From an uncultured Poribacteria bacterium (GTDB taxonomy: Bacteria > Poribacteria > WGA-4E > PCPOR2b): DNA of 64,000 nt. The notes beneath the pieces are model-generated. The model saw only the letters and a program-made list of their open reading frames with translations, had not been told where the DNA came from and did no database searches. Both the position numbers and the translations under genes were made by a program. The stretch spans positions 1,979,940 to 2,043,939 of the forward strand of contig OY282444.1 in assembly GCA_958296125.1 (NCBI GenBank). The letters are read 5' to 3'. This document shows positions 32,635-42,212 of the stretch, one piece after another (position 1 is the first letter of the stretch; the number at the start of each line of letters is the position of its first letter).

Positions 32635-33168
32635 CTAACAGTCGTGAATATACTTCAGGTTATCCCATTCGCAATCGAGGCAGAAGATATCCGTTTGGCT
32701 TAGATTCTGCACATTTTCACTCCCACATTGTGGACAGGCTTGCACTTCTCTGGCTTCCGACTGATTCTCCTGAAAGATGTTCAGGTAGTATACTTTGATC
32801 TCCCCTTCGTAGCGGTGTCCGAGTGGGCAGCGGATGCGTTTGATGGAACGGGATTCAATACGCTCGATCATCTCCCGCAGGAACGGGATGCGACGCCCAC
32901 AAACCGGGCAAGGGTTTGGATATAGTCCTTTTACAACGATAATGTCCGTGTTATCTTCTCGAATTGTGATTGGAATTGAGAAAGCACCTTTAAGCGCGGA
33001 CACCGGATCTTTTCTTGCCCCGAGTCCCTGCTGGAAGTTCGATTCTTCCACAATCTTTTGATGTGTTTCGGGACTCAGAACAATCTCCGCTGGAATCATT
33101 TCCCCTCTGAAACTCAGTGTTATTGCGTAGATTCTATCTAATATGGGTGACGATTGAATTGACTCCAC
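32635..33168 (-). CDS. Zinc-ribbon protein of unknown function
   Basis: About 177 residues with two cysteine clusters: CPVCGRRIPF with CPLGHRYEG (about residues 88-123) and CPQCGSENVQNLSQ with CLDCEW near the C-terminus. Each probably binds one zinc. The N-terminal half is a small alpha/beta region. CpXC-type proteins are a possible relative, but I am not sure. The GTG at 33168 has AGGAG a few bases upstream; a TTG at 33189 and an ATG at 33099 are alternatives. It converges with groEL, the terminator lying between. Confidence 0.65.
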   Translation of the reverse strand: MESIQSSPILDRIYAITLSFRGEMIPAEIVLSPETHQKIVEESNFQQGLGARKDPVSALKGAFSIPITIREDNTDIIVVKGLYPNPCPVCGRRIPFLREMIERIESRSIKRIRCPLGHRYEGEIKVYYLNIFQENQSEAREVQACPQCGSENVQNLSQTDIFCLDCEWDNLKYIHDC

Positions 33169-33365
33169 CCCCTTACTCCTGTGGTTCAAGTCAACGGTTT
33201 GACCTTGAGTAGTCAGTGTATATGTCGTCGGTTGAGTGAAATAATGCTAATTCTACAGAAGATGCGTTTTCTTGTCAACCCTAAAAATGAATCTGGGGGT
33301 TTTGGCTAGTGGAAATAGAGACGGGCTTAAAACCCGTTGTACCATAATCCACTCCGGGATTTCGG

Positions 33366-33394
33366 TTGACGGTGTTTTCGGTATAAGGTATAAT
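33366..33394 (+). promoter_or_regulatory. Promoter of the VWA/DUF4159/DUF4175 run
   Basis: TTGACG (33366-33371) and TATAAT (33389-33394) are 17 bp apart. The expected transcription start near 33401 lies 27 bp before the ATG at 33428, which rules out longer readings of that gene. Confidence 0.8.
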
Positions 33395-33427
33395 TCACCA
33401 AACCCCCGAAACGAAGAAGGGAATTTG

Positions 33428-35689
33428 ATGCGATTTACTTACCTGTGGCCATGGTGGGCGATTGCGCTCGGACTGATCGTCATGGCTAGTATCACGGCGT
33501 ATGGGTATCTCCGCTTGAACCGCCCACTGAGTCAAAGGTTTAGGGCACTGCTCATCGGCTTACGAATTTTAGCAGCGTTCGTGTTGTTAATCTGTCTGCT
33601 TGAGCCGATGCTGATTGAACGAAAAGATATCACCCCGGCAACAAACCTGCTGGTTCTTGCAGATACCTCTCAAAGCATGCAACTTAAAGATGTGGAATTG
33701 GCGGGGCAGCCTTCGACACGGTTAGACCTTGTGAACCGTATCCTATTTAATCCGACCAGTCGCTTTCTTCCAGCCCTCGCCGACCGATTCGATATTCACC
33801 TGTACCGATTTGATAAACAGTCCCACCAGATTTCTAGTGAGATTGGTTCGCTCGATGCGGTGGGGGGATTAACCGATGTAGCAACCTCAATTTATGATGC
33901 CGCCAAGGAGTGGCGCGGTCAATTGCTTGCGGGGGTAGTCCTGCTCACCGACGGTGCACACAACGCCTCAACATCCGTAGTTGAGAAGGTAACTGAAACG
34001 CAGATCCCTATCTACGCGGTCGGTGTTGGAAACCCCGAACCGCCAAGAGATTTCAAGCTCTCCAGAGTCGAAGTCAGTCCTATCGCCTATATGGAGCACT
34101 ATGTGCCGATTCGCGTTACCGTGCATCATACAGGTTATTCAGGGAGTCAGACGCGTGTTTCACTCATGATGAATAATCAGGTTGTGGATACGGTGCCGAT
34201 TAGGCTAACGGATGAGCCAAAGCAAACAATTGAATTCGTTCTGAATCCTCAGAAGGAGGGGACCTTCCAATACGTCGTTTCCGTTCCTGTATTTGAAGGT
34301 GAATTGACCGCTGAAAACAATGTGCGAGCGTTTCCGCTGAAAGTAGTCAAGACGAAGTTACATCTGCTTTACATCGAAGGGCACCCCGGCTGGGAATACG
34401 CCTTTCTCAAACGTGCTCTCGAACGCGATCCCAATATTGATTCGACCTGCGTTATTCTATCAAGCCGATCGCCGCATCAACTCCGTGGAACGCTGTTAGC
34501 CCGTTTCGATGGATACTATCCGCAGACAACCCATCCAACTCGTGTGTCCCGCTTTCCGAAAACACTTGACGAGCTACTGTTTTACGATGTACTCATCATC
34601 GGCGATCTCCGCTCCAGCACGCTAACTCCGCAACAGCATACAGTGATTGTCGATTTTGTGGAAAAAGAGGGGAAAGCGGTCATATTTCTCGGTGGACGCA
34701 ACTCGCTTGGTCGTGATGGCTTCAAGCAGACCTCTCTTGCTGCGCTTCTGCCGATTGTTATCCCACCCAACGGTTGCTATGTGCGGGATGAGGATTTTAG
34801 CCTTCAACTGACGCAACAGGGGCTGTACCATCCGATTACCCGTTTGGGAGATACGCAAGCAAAAGTTGAAGCCTTATGGCGCGATTTGCCGCCGTTATCG
34901 CGACGGTTGGGTGGATTTGAACTCAAGGGAGGGGCAACAACACTCGCCGAGTACCACTCAGAGAGAAATCAGATGGTGCTGCCGATTATCATCTTTCAAC
35001 GTTCGGGATTGGGAAAAAGCCTCCTAATCGCCGCCGAAGGGTTATGGAATTGGGGGTTTGGTGTTTGGAATTTCAAAGATGAGGACGATACTTATCCTCG
35101 CTTTTGGGGGCAGATGGTTCGTTGGATGGCAACACGGACGGATACCAAACAGATCAACGTCACAACAGATTTGACAACTTATTCAGTCGGTGATGAGGTC
35201 CAAATTATCACGTATGCCTATAATGAGAGCTATCAACCGATGGTCGCCGCAGATCTTAAGATTGAAGTGACCCCGCCGGACGGAAAGCGTTTTCAAGTCC
35301 GAACAAGTGCAAATTTACAGAGCTCCGGCACCTATCGTGCCCAGTTCCGTGTAAACCAAAAAGGGGCGTACCGCATTCACGCTTCAGGCGTAGATCGCTC
35401 ATCCTCACTCGGTGAGGACTCAACAGAAATTTTTGTCGAATTTCCATTGGCAGAGTTTGAGAATCCGCAACTCAACGAAGATTTGCTTAAACAGCTTGCA
35501 GCCAAAACCGGCGGTCTTTATACCCCAATTGCCGATGCTACATCGCTACCCGAAAAGATTAAACCGATTCGAGAGTCTGTCTTTGCGGTTCAAGAACGCG
35601 CATTGTGGGATAACCCGATTGTCTTGATCCTTGCGGTTGGGTTCCTGGGGGCAGAATGGTTTTTGCGTATGCGGAGAGGGTTAGTGTAG
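33428..35689 (+). CDS. VWA-like membrane protein (BatA-type layout)
   Basis: A 753-residue membrane protein. Two N-terminal helices (about 5-27 and 39-59) precede a von Willebrand A-like domain whose metal site reads LADTSQSMQL (DxSxS) with LTDGAHN. Ig-like segments and a GATase-like domain follow (LLYIEGHPGWEYAFLKRAL, AVIFLGGRNSLG), then a final helix (IVLILAVGFLGAEWFL). Such proteins usually sit with MoxR and DUF58 genes; neither is here. The ATG has GAAGGG upstream and fits the promoter at 33366. It probably works with the DUF4159 and DUF4175 proteins downstream. Function unknown. Confidence 0.8.
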   Translation: MRFTYLWPWWAIALGLIVMASITAYGYLRLNRPLSQRFRALLIGLRILAAFVLLICLLEPMLIERKDITPATNLLVLADTSQSMQLKDVELAGQPSTRLDLVNRILFNPTSRFLPALADRFDIHLYRFDKQSHQISSEIGSLDAVGGLTDVATSIYDAAKEWRGQLLAGVVLLTDGAHNASTSVVEKVTETQIPIYAVGVGNPEPPRDFKLSRVEVSPIAYMEHYVPIRVTVHHTGYSGSQTRVSLMMNNQVVDTVPIRLTDEPKQTIEFVLNPQKEGTFQYVVSVPVFEGELTAENNVRAFPLKVVKTKLHLLYIEGHPGWEYAFLKRALERDPNIDSTCVILSSRSPHQLRGTLLARFDGYYPQTTHPTRVSRFPKTLDELLFYDVLIIGDLRSSTLTPQQHTVIVDFVEKEGKAVIFLGGRNSLGRDGFKQTSLAALLPIVIPPNGCYVRDEDFSLQLTQQGLYHPITRLGDTQAKVEALWRDLPPLSRRLGGFELKGGATTLAEYHSERNQMVLPIIIFQRSGLGKSLLIAAEGLWNWGFGVWNFKDEDDTYPRFWGQMVRWMATRTDTKQINVTTDLTTYSVGDEVQIITYAYNESYQPMVAADLKIEVTPPDGKRFQVRTSANLQSSGTYRAQFRVNQKGAYRIHASGVDRSSSLGEDSTEIFVEFPLAEFENPQLNEDLLKQLAAKTGGLYTPIADATSLPEKIKPIRESVFAVQERALWDNPIVLILAVGFLGAEWFLRMRRGLV

Positions 35690-35709
35690 TTTGAAGGATA
35701 TGATAGAAA

Positions 35710-36413
35710 ATGATTAAAAAAAAACAGCTGAGTTTCAAATAAATCACGCATCACGTTTCACATTTTACGCCTTACTGAGTTTAGCTCTCGTGATCGGATC
35801 AGCCCAAAGTGCTGGCGAGAAATTTGTCATCGCGCAAGTTCAATACGGTGGGGGAGGCGATTGGTACGGTGATCAGACCACCATTTCCAACTGGCTGAAG
35901 ATTCTTCGCATCAGAACGGATATTGAAGCAGCGGAGGAGCGCGTGATTGTGAAGTTGACGGATCGGAACCTGTACCAATATCCGATGCTCTATATTGTGG
36001 GTCATGGCAACATTCGCCTCGCAGAGGAGGAGGTTGAGGCATTGCGCTTTTATTTGACGCACGGCGGTTTCCTTTTTGTGAATGACGATTACGGGTTAGA
36101 TGAGAGTTTCCGTCGTGAAATCCGCCGCGTATTTCCCGATCAGGTGCTCCAACCTATACCGAATTCGCACCTCATTTACCGCTGCTTCTACGATTTTCCC
36201 AACGGACTTCCGAAAATTCACGAGCACGATGGGGAACCCGCACAAGGCTTTGGGTTATTCCACGAAGGTCGAATGGTTGTTTACTACGTTTACAGTTCAG
36301 ATATTGGGGATGGTCTGGAAGATCCGAAGGTCCACCCCAAGGATACACAGCAGGTTCGAGAACTTGCCGCGAAGATGGCTGTTAATATTGCGGTTTATGT
36401 ACTGACACACTAA
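35710..36413 (+). CDS. DUF4159 protein, start separated from body by A9 frameshift
   Basis: DUF4159 proteins occur beside VWA and DUF4175 genes; their role is unknown. The body shows AQVQYGGGGDWYGD, YIVGHGNIRL, LTHGGFLFVNDDYG and MAVNIAVYVLTH. Read from the GTG at 35790 it has 207 residues and half a signal peptide. Codons upstream in that frame encode FYALLSLALVIGSAQSAG, a good signal core, but the only ribosome-bound ATG (35710, GAAGGA upstream) is in another frame. One extra A in the nine-A run (35716-35724) would join them as MIKKKTAEF then the signal. Slippage, a sequencing slip or mutation could explain this. Confidence 0.78.
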
Positions 36414-36448
36414 GTGGGGAGCGGCCAAAGGAATAGAGGTGAACGCAC

Positions 36449-37186
36449 ATGATAACCATCCATACCCATCCCATTGGCGACAAGGTGTTGCTACCAAATC
36501 ACGAATTAGAGAAACTGATTGAACTAGCACGGCAGAAACAGGAGATCAAAGCCGAGCGTTTGGATGCCTCTGACTTCCCGCCGGATCCGAAAGCACTAGC
36601 GGCGAAGATGACCTACGAGGAATTTCTCGAATGGTTGGACGAAGACACCCATGCAGAGTGGATCAATGGAGAGGTGATTTTCATGACACCAATATCGATT
36701 GAACATCAGAATTTAGGGCGTTTCCTGCTATCGCTGATCTCACACTTTGTCGATCTCCATCAGCTAGGTGTTATCGCTTATGACCCATTTCAGATGAAAA
36801 CAGCCCCTGAGTTGCCGAGTAGAGCCCCCGATATTTTGTTTGTTGCAAACGAAAATCTGCCCCGCTTGGAGGAGACGTATCTGGACGGGCCCGCGGATCT
36901 GGTGGTAGAAATTATCAGCCCCGGCAGCCGTGGAACGGATCGAGGGGACAAATTCTACGAATACGAAGAAGGCGGTGTTTGTGAGTACTGGTTGATTGAC
37001 CCACAGCGTCACCAAGCCGAATTCTATCTGCGCGGCGAAGATGGTATTTATTGCCTAACGCCTATCAGCAAGGATGGTATTTTTCGCAGCACCGTGCTGC
37101 ATGGCTTGTGGCTGAAGATAGATTGGCTCTGGAAAGGATCGATGCCGCCAGTTCTGGGGGTATTGAAGGAATGGGGGCTGGTTTAG
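36449..37186 (+). CDS. Uma2-family (DUF820) PD-(D/E)XK nuclease-fold protein
   Basis: A 245-residue protein of the Uma2 family, thought to be restriction-endonuclease-like but mostly untested. It has MTYEEFLEWLDEDTHAEWINGEV, the acidic residue in APDILFVAN, and VVEIISPGS followed by DKFYEYEEGGVCEYWLID (E-x-K-like site). A short helical N-terminal extension (about 35 residues) precedes the domain. It interrupts the DUF4159-DUF4175 pair, and this family is often mobile and multicopy, so it was probably inserted later. Confidence 0.88.
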   Translation: MITIHTHPIGDKVLLPNHELEKLIELARQKQEIKAERLDASDFPPDPKALAAKMTYEEFLEWLDEDTHAEWINGEVIFMTPISIEHQNLGRFLLSLISHFVDLHQLGVIAYDPFQMKTAPELPSRAPDILFVANENLPRLEETYLDGPADLVVEIISPGSRGTDRGDKFYEYEEGGVCEYWLIDPQRHQAEFYLRGEDGIYCLTPISKDGIFRSTVLHGLWLKIDWLWKGSMPPVLGVLKEWGLV

Positions 37187-37264
37187 CTGCCATTGCATTC
37201 GTTCAAGAGTTTATTCACGCATCATGTTTTACGCATCCGGCATCACACCAATGGAGGACATACC

Positions 37265-40200
37265 GTGTCAAACTCAAATACGGAACAAACCTATCAAGAA
37301 ATTATTAACCGGCTTCACTCATTACGAAGACAGTGGCGATTGTTGCTCTTATCCCACAGTTTACTCCGATGGTTAGGTGCGGTTGCTATCGCCCTTGCCC
37401 TTGTCCTTATCATTGATCAGATCTTGCCTTTGCCGCGTCTTTTCCGCATGGGACTGGTCTTGCTGTGGTTAGGGATTGGCGTGTACGCAGCATTTCGTTA
37501 CTTGATTCGGCCTGTGTTTCAGAAACTCACAAACGTTCGTGTGGCGGCTTATGTTGAAAATCACTATCCCGGATTTGAAAACCGTATTTTGAGTGCTGTC
37601 CAACTCAAGCCAGAAATGGAGAACAATCGCTTCGGCTATGCCTTGGGGTTCATTGAAAAGTTGATTGAGGGCACGCACCAATTGATGGGTGAGATTGAAG
37701 CCGGAAAAGTCTTTTCGCAAGAGTTTTTGAAACTCAAGCGATATGGTGGTTTTGCCATCGCCTCTTTCGCGCTGCTGCTCGTTACCCTCTTCATTTTTCC
37801 GTCCGCGGCAAAGGATTTTGCACAAGCATTCGATGAACTGCCTAAAACGCCGCAGGACATCCTCGTCGTCCAGATTGATGAGATTCAGCCGGGAAATGTG
37901 CGAATTGAATCCGGGGCAGAGGTCACCATCGCCGCAAAAGTGACGGGGCACCTGGGTGCGCCTGTGCACCTCTACTATCGCGTGGGAGGCGGCGGGGAAA
38001 CGATGGCATCAGCGAGTGCATGGCGTAATATTTTGATGACAAGGAATAAGACCGAAATCGCTTACCGCTTCACGTTCAAAAACGTTACGCAATCAATGGA
38101 ATACTACATTGCGGTCAAAGAGACACAATCAGAGCACTTCCAAATTACGGTTGCTCGAGCACCAATTGTGAGCCGCTTCCAACTCAAGTTCAACTACCCA
38201 AAATATACGCAACTTTCGCCGCAGGTGTTGGAGGAGAACCTTGGCGATGTCACTACTCTTGTTGGAACAATGGTGCATTTTGAGGGGGAGGGAAATAAGC
38301 CAATCGCTTCAGCGCGGTTGGTCTTTGAAGAATCAGATATAGTCAAACTTAAAGTTTCAGAAGGGATCCGGTTATCCGGCAGTTTTATCGTCCAGCGCAG
38401 CGAAAAGTATCATGTCGAACTAATCGACACCGACAGCGTTTCAAACTCACAACCGATTGCGTACACGATTCACGCGATTGAGGACGCTGAACCCCAAATC
38501 GAAATTGTTGCGCCGGGGAAAGATGTTGTGCTCGACGACTCAATGATTGTTTCCCTGCAACTTGATGCGAAAGATGACTACGGTGTGGAGAAAATTCAAC
38601 TCGTTTATCGGGTTGAAAGCGCGAATGATGACGAGATCGTGCCGTTGAAAACGTGGAATCCAACGGATACGGCAGTCTTTATCGAATTTCCTTGGGATAT
38701 AGATCCGATCGGGCTGTATCCGGGGGACATCATTTCTTACCACGCCGAAGCCCTTGACGCGGATAATGTCAGTGGACCCAACGTCGGCAAATCCAATATC
38801 TATTCGATCCGTTTCCCTACCCTAGCAGAGTTGTACGATGCGGTCGAATCTGAACAGGAAGCTGAGATGCAAGGACTTGAGGCGTTGTACAACGATCAGG
38901 CAGAGCAAAACGCGACAATTGATGAGCTGCTGGACAAGATACGGAAGAGCCAAGAACTGACCCTGAAGGATGAGCAACTGATGGAGCGGGTTCTCAAAAG
39001 CCAGAGACAGATTGAGAAAACGGCAAAAGATCTGATCGAGGAGATGAAGCAAACTGCGGAGCAGATGCAGAAGCAACAACTGTTTGACATGCAGACGGTT
39101 GAGAAGTTTCAGGAGTTGCAAGCACTGATGGATCAAGCCCTGTCGGAGGAGCACAAGGAGTTACTACGCAAGTTAGCTGAAGCGTTGGAGAAGCAGGAGC
39201 TATCGGAGCAGGAACAGGAGTTGATGGAAGCAAATTTTAATCAAGAACGGTTTCTTCAGCAGCTTGACCGACTGAAAGACCTCTATAAACAGATGATCCT
39301 TCAGCAGAAGCTAGAAGCTGCAGTTAATCAGACAAAGGAGCTCGCGGAACGCCAAGAACGCTTAATGGCACAGTTGGGGGAACTCGCTGAACACGCTCGT
39401 CAGAACAATACACTAGATGGGGTTCAGGGTATCGACGCGGCCCGATGGGATCAGGATTCAAAGCGACTCGCCAAGCAAGAAGAACGTATCGCAGAGGAGA
39501 TGGACGACCTCCACCAAGCACTCGATGAACTTGGGGAGGAGATGTCGGAATTAGAGAATCTCAAACGGGTTGCTGATGAAATCAAGCGGCTGAATCAATT
39601 CGCACGCGACGTACAAATCGGGCAGGATCTCCGATCCGCAAGCCAGCAGATGCGCGGCAATCAGATGCAGAGCGCAATGGAATCGGGGGCGGCGGCGCAA
39701 CAAGGATTGACCGAACTGCATCAAGGACTGGACAATGCGCTGGAGTTTATGGAAGGTGGAAATGCAGAGGAAACGTTGACTGCAATACGCGAGGCGGTGC
39801 GGAGCGGTCTATATCTTTCAAGAACGCATGAGGAAACGATTGATGGTACCAACGAAATTCTGCAATCTGGACATGGACGGTATTTGCCGGGTGAGGTCAA
39901 GCAGTTGCAAGGACTCGCAGCAAACGAGTTGGGACTTGCAGCGGGGCTCAACCTGCTTGCCGATCGTCTCTGGGAGTTGGGCACAAACCAGATGCAAATC
40001 GATCCCAAAACCGTGTGGCGGCTTAATGCTGCCGCCGATGCCTTTGAACGTTCTGCGCGTGCGTTGGAAGACCGGAAGCCAAACCTCGCTGTCCCGATCC
40101 AGAAGCAAGGGTTGGCAGACCTCAACCAAGCGATTTCTGATCTGCTCAAAGCAATGGACCAGATGAACCAACAGATGGGTGAAGCTGGGATGCAGAATAT

Positions 40201-40753
40201 GCTGGAACAACTTGAGCAACTGGCACAAAGTCAAGGACAACTGAACGAAATGGCGCAGCAGTTGAACCAGCAGATGCGGGAGCAAGGGCGCACACCAAGC
40301 AACGATCAGATGCTCAAGCGGATGGCGTATGAGCAGCAGATGATTCGGGAAGCCACCGAACGGCTAGCGGACATGATGGAACGGCTGTCAGAGGTACTCG
40401 GCGATCTCAGTGCTGTTTCTGAAGAGATGAAGGAGGTAGAAGGCGAGCTTCAGAGAGGCAATCTGAATCAACAGGTGTTAAACAAGCAGCGGGAAATCTT
40501 GACAAGGCTGCTCGAAAGCTCCAAATCTTTGCAGAAACGGGAGGTCAGTCAAAGACGGAAGAGTCAGGTAGCGAAAACACCAACAGCCCCTGGAGATACG
40601 GCACCTCCGATCGACCCCAAGCTGTTAGAGACCATACAGCAAATCGAATCGAATCTCAGGTCTGGACAGCGGGAAAACCTCCCGCCTCAGTATCGAGAAC
40701 TGATTGAGCGGTACTTCAAAGCATTATCTCAGCAGACGCAGAAAAAATTGTAG
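37265..40753 (+). CDS. DUF4175-like giant membrane coiled-coil protein
   Basis: A 1162-residue protein. Three N-terminal membrane helices (LLRWLGAVAIALALVLII; MGLVLLWLGIGVYAAFRYL; FAIASFALLLVTLFIF) precede Ig-like beta modules (about 190-480) and then some 650 residues of Gln/Glu-rich coiled coil with many QQ, EQ and MxxQM heptads. This is the DUF4175 layout. The GTG at 37265 has GGAGGA 6 nt upstream; the longer frame from 37193 runs through a dispersed repeat. A large periplasmic coiled coil suggests a structural or scaffolding role with the VWA protein. No enzymatic motif is visible. Confidence 0.8.
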   Translation: MSNSNTEQTYQEIINRLHSLRRQWRLLLLSHSLLRWLGAVAIALALVLIIDQILPLPRLFRMGLVLLWLGIGVYAAFRYLIRPVFQKLTNVRVAAYVENHYPGFENRILSAVQLKPEMENNRFGYALGFIEKLIEGTHQLMGEIEAGKVFSQEFLKLKRYGGFAIASFALLLVTLFIFPSAAKDFAQAFDELPKTPQDILVVQIDEIQPGNVRIESGAEVTIAAKVTGHLGAPVHLYYRVGGGGETMASASAWRNILMTRNKTEIAYRFTFKNVTQSMEYYIAVKETQSEHFQITVARAPIVSRFQLKFNYPKYTQLSPQVLEENLGDVTTLVGTMVHFEGEGNKPIASARLVFEESDIVKLKVSEGIRLSGSFIVQRSEKYHVELIDTDSVSNSQPIAYTIHAIEDAEPQIEIVAPGKDVVLDDSMIVSLQLDAKDDYGVEKIQLVYRVESANDDEIVPLKTWNPTDTAVFIEFPWDIDPIGLYPGDIISYHAEALDADNVSGPNVGKSNIYSIRFPTLAELYDAVESEQEAEMQGLEALYNDQAEQNATIDELLDKIRKSQELTLKDEQLMERVLKSQRQIEKTAKDLIEEMKQTAEQMQKQQLFDMQTVEKFQELQALMDQALSEEHKELLRKLAEALEKQELSEQEQELMEANFNQERFLQQLDRLKDLYKQMILQQKLEAAVNQTKELAERQERLMAQLGELAEHARQNNTLDGVQGIDAARWDQDSKRLAKQEERIAEEMDDLHQALDELGEEMSELENLKRVADEIKRLNQFARDVQIGQDLRSASQQMRGNQMQSAMESGAAAQQGLTELHQGLDNALEFMEGGNAEETLTAIREAVRSGLYLSRTHEETIDGTNEILQSGHGRYLPGEVKQLQGLAANELGLAAGLNLLADRLWELGTNQMQIDPKTVWRLNAAADAFERSARALEDRKPNLAVPIQKQGLADLNQAISDLLKAMDQMNQQMGEAGMQNMLEQLEQLAQSQGQLNEMAQQLNQQMREQGRTPSNDQMLKRMAYEQQMIREATERLADMMERLSEVLGDLSAVSEEMKEVEGELQRGNLNQQVLNKQREILTRLLESSKSLQKREVSQRRKSQVAKTPTAPGDTAPPIDPKLLETIQQIESNLRSGQRENLPPQYRELIERYFKALSQQTQKKL

Positions 40754-40807
40754 ACCGTCCCCACTTTTCAGTCTTTCTGCCAAGATACGCTAGTCTCCAT
40801 GATCTGA

Positions 40808-41569
40808 CTAACCGTGCGTCCTAGGGACTTTTCGCAGCAGGTCTTGCTCCCGCGGCGACAGTGTTTGGTAGAACGACTCGGTCAGTGCCGGCGTGTCTTC
40901 GTTCGCCTCCAGTCGATCACGGCTGATGTTATACCAGTGGCGATTGTGGACGATAACAGCAAAAGGTCGGGGTGTATCGGTGCGGTTGGGTGTGCCACGG
41001 TGAACGGTACGTGGGTCGGTGATCAGCACGTCGCCGGCTTTAAGCAGCAAAGGATTGAGAGGAATTTTGCCTGCATTGGCTCTCTCCAACGTCTCGATTC
41101 GGGGCAGATGTTGGGTGCGTTCTGCCACTTCAAAGGGACCGTTCTCCGGTGTCATATCGACGAACGTAAACCGCACGGACAGCAGTGCCGGTGGGTGGCG
41201 ATGCTCTGGTTCCTCTGTGAACAGAAAAGGTAAGTCCGCGTGGACTTTTTGATATTCTGACCCCTGTATCGGCGTATCCGTGCCGTAATAAGAGATGTGT
41301 ATGTTTTCGCCCAAGATGCGGCTGACAATCTCGATCACCGTGTCGTCATTGAAGAAAGCGGAGTGATAAAATGGCGGCGCAAAGGGCAACCCAATTGCCC
41401 ATCGATTGGGTCCGCGGTTCCCATCGGGAATACGCGCGGCGACATCTGCCAGCAACGGTTGAAATGCCTGATAGCATTCTTCAAGTGCTGCCCGAGGAAA
41501 ATGGTTCGGTAGGACGCAGTGTCCGATGTCCAGAATTTCTGCTACACACTCGTCGATATCGATTGGCAT
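40808..41569 (-). CDS. Second PhyH-family Fe(II)/2-oxoglutarate dioxygenase
   Basis: A 253-residue oxygenase of the phytanoyl-CoA dioxygenase family, with HAD (KVHADLPFLF) and TVHRGTPNR giving the iron triad, and RPFAVIVHNRHW near the 2-oxoglutarate arginine. The ATG at 41569 has GGAG 7 nt upstream and is preferred to that at 41581. It differs clearly from the enzyme at 14.3 kb. It stands between the DUF4175 gene (convergent) and rnpB. Substrate unknown. Confidence 0.88.
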   Translation of the reverse strand: MPIDIDECVAEILDIGHCVLPNHFPRAALEECYQAFQPLLADVAARIPDGNRGPNRWAIGLPFAPPFYHSAFFNDDTVIEIVSRILGENIHISYYGTDTPIQGSEYQKVHADLPFLFTEEPEHRHPPALLSVRFTFVDMTPENGPFEVAERTQHLPRIETLERANAGKIPLNPLLLKAGDVLITDPRTVHRGTPNRTDTPRPFAVIVHNRHWYNISRDRLEANEDTPALTESFYQTLSPREQDLLRKVPRTHG

Positions 41570-41626
41570 TGTGATCTCCATCCCTGATTTTGAACCCTCG
41601 TTGAAATCAATATCAACGGTGGCGGC

Positions 41627-41680
41627 TCAGTCGTAAGTCCTGCGTTCTAAGTTAAAACGTTTCTCGTCTGTCAGTTGCAT
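41627..41680 (-). CDS. 17-codon leader-like ORF or eroded gene start
   Basis: A strong AAGGAGA site precedes an ATG encoding MQLTDEKRFNLERRTYD, then TGA. It ends 57 bp before the PhyH start. It may be a leader peptide, or the surviving start of a lost gene, since bacterial PhyH genes can begin with a similar MxLTDEx(R/Q)xx(F/Y) helix. Too short to decide. Confidence 0.35.
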   Translation of the reverse strand: MQLTDEKRFNLERRTYD

Positions 41681-41814
41681 GGGGCTCTCCTTCTGATGGC
41701 TGAATAGGTATGTCGGCACAGGTATAAACGTTTTCAGAGAGTATAGGCATAAGGATAGAGAACCGAATTTTTGACAAAACTCGGTTTCTGGTGCCTTTGG
41801 CTTTTCAAAAAAGG

Positions 41815-42190
41815 GGCTTGAGTTGGGAATAAGCCGGTTTCTGTTCCCTGAATTGTTCTCACGCATCAAGGCGGTGATCATTCATCTAGGATTGATGTTA
41901 CCATCAACCTCAAGCAGCCATACCCGAGGACGAGGCGGGCGCACCTCATACATCCTCCTATTTGGCCTTGCTCCGGATGGGGTTTACCGAGCTCCCGATG
42001 TCACCATCGGAACTGGTGCGCTTTTACCGCACCGTTTCACCTGTACAACGCTTCCGCGTTGTAGTCTGCTTTCTGTTGCACTTTCCATAGCGTCGCCGCT
42101 CCTGGGGGTTATCCAGCATCCCGCCCTGCGGAGTCCGGACTTTCCTCATCCCGATCTCTCGGAACGCGATCACCTACCTAACTCAAGCGT
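41815..42190 (-). ncRNA. rnpB: RNase P RNA (class A)
   Basis: Catalytic RNA that removes tRNA 5' leaders. Read on the minus strand it contains the universal GAGGAAAGTCCGGACTCC (about 42130-42147), GTGCAACAGAAAGCAGACTA, GGTGAAACGGTGCGGTAA, AAACCCCATCCGGAGCAAG and the 3' ACAGAAACCGGCTTA. The ends are set by the P1 helix: CTTGAGTT (42187-42180) pairs with AACTCAAG (41824-41817). Length about 375 nt. Reading frames called across it are not genes. Confidence 0.96.
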
Positions 42191-42212
42191 TTAACTATGA
42201 TACCATATTGTG

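Noticed and set aside
33272-33427. Upstream extension of the VWA protein
   Set aside because: It spans the consensus promoter at 33366-33394, so it cannot be translated from that promoter.
41627-41881. 84-codon minus-strand frame over the 3' end of rnpB
   Set aside because: It lies within the RNase P RNA; only its last 17 codons have a ribosome site of their own, listed separately.
41823-42194. 123-codon plus-strand frame across rnpB
   Set aside because: Antisense to the RNase P RNA gene and without family resemblance.
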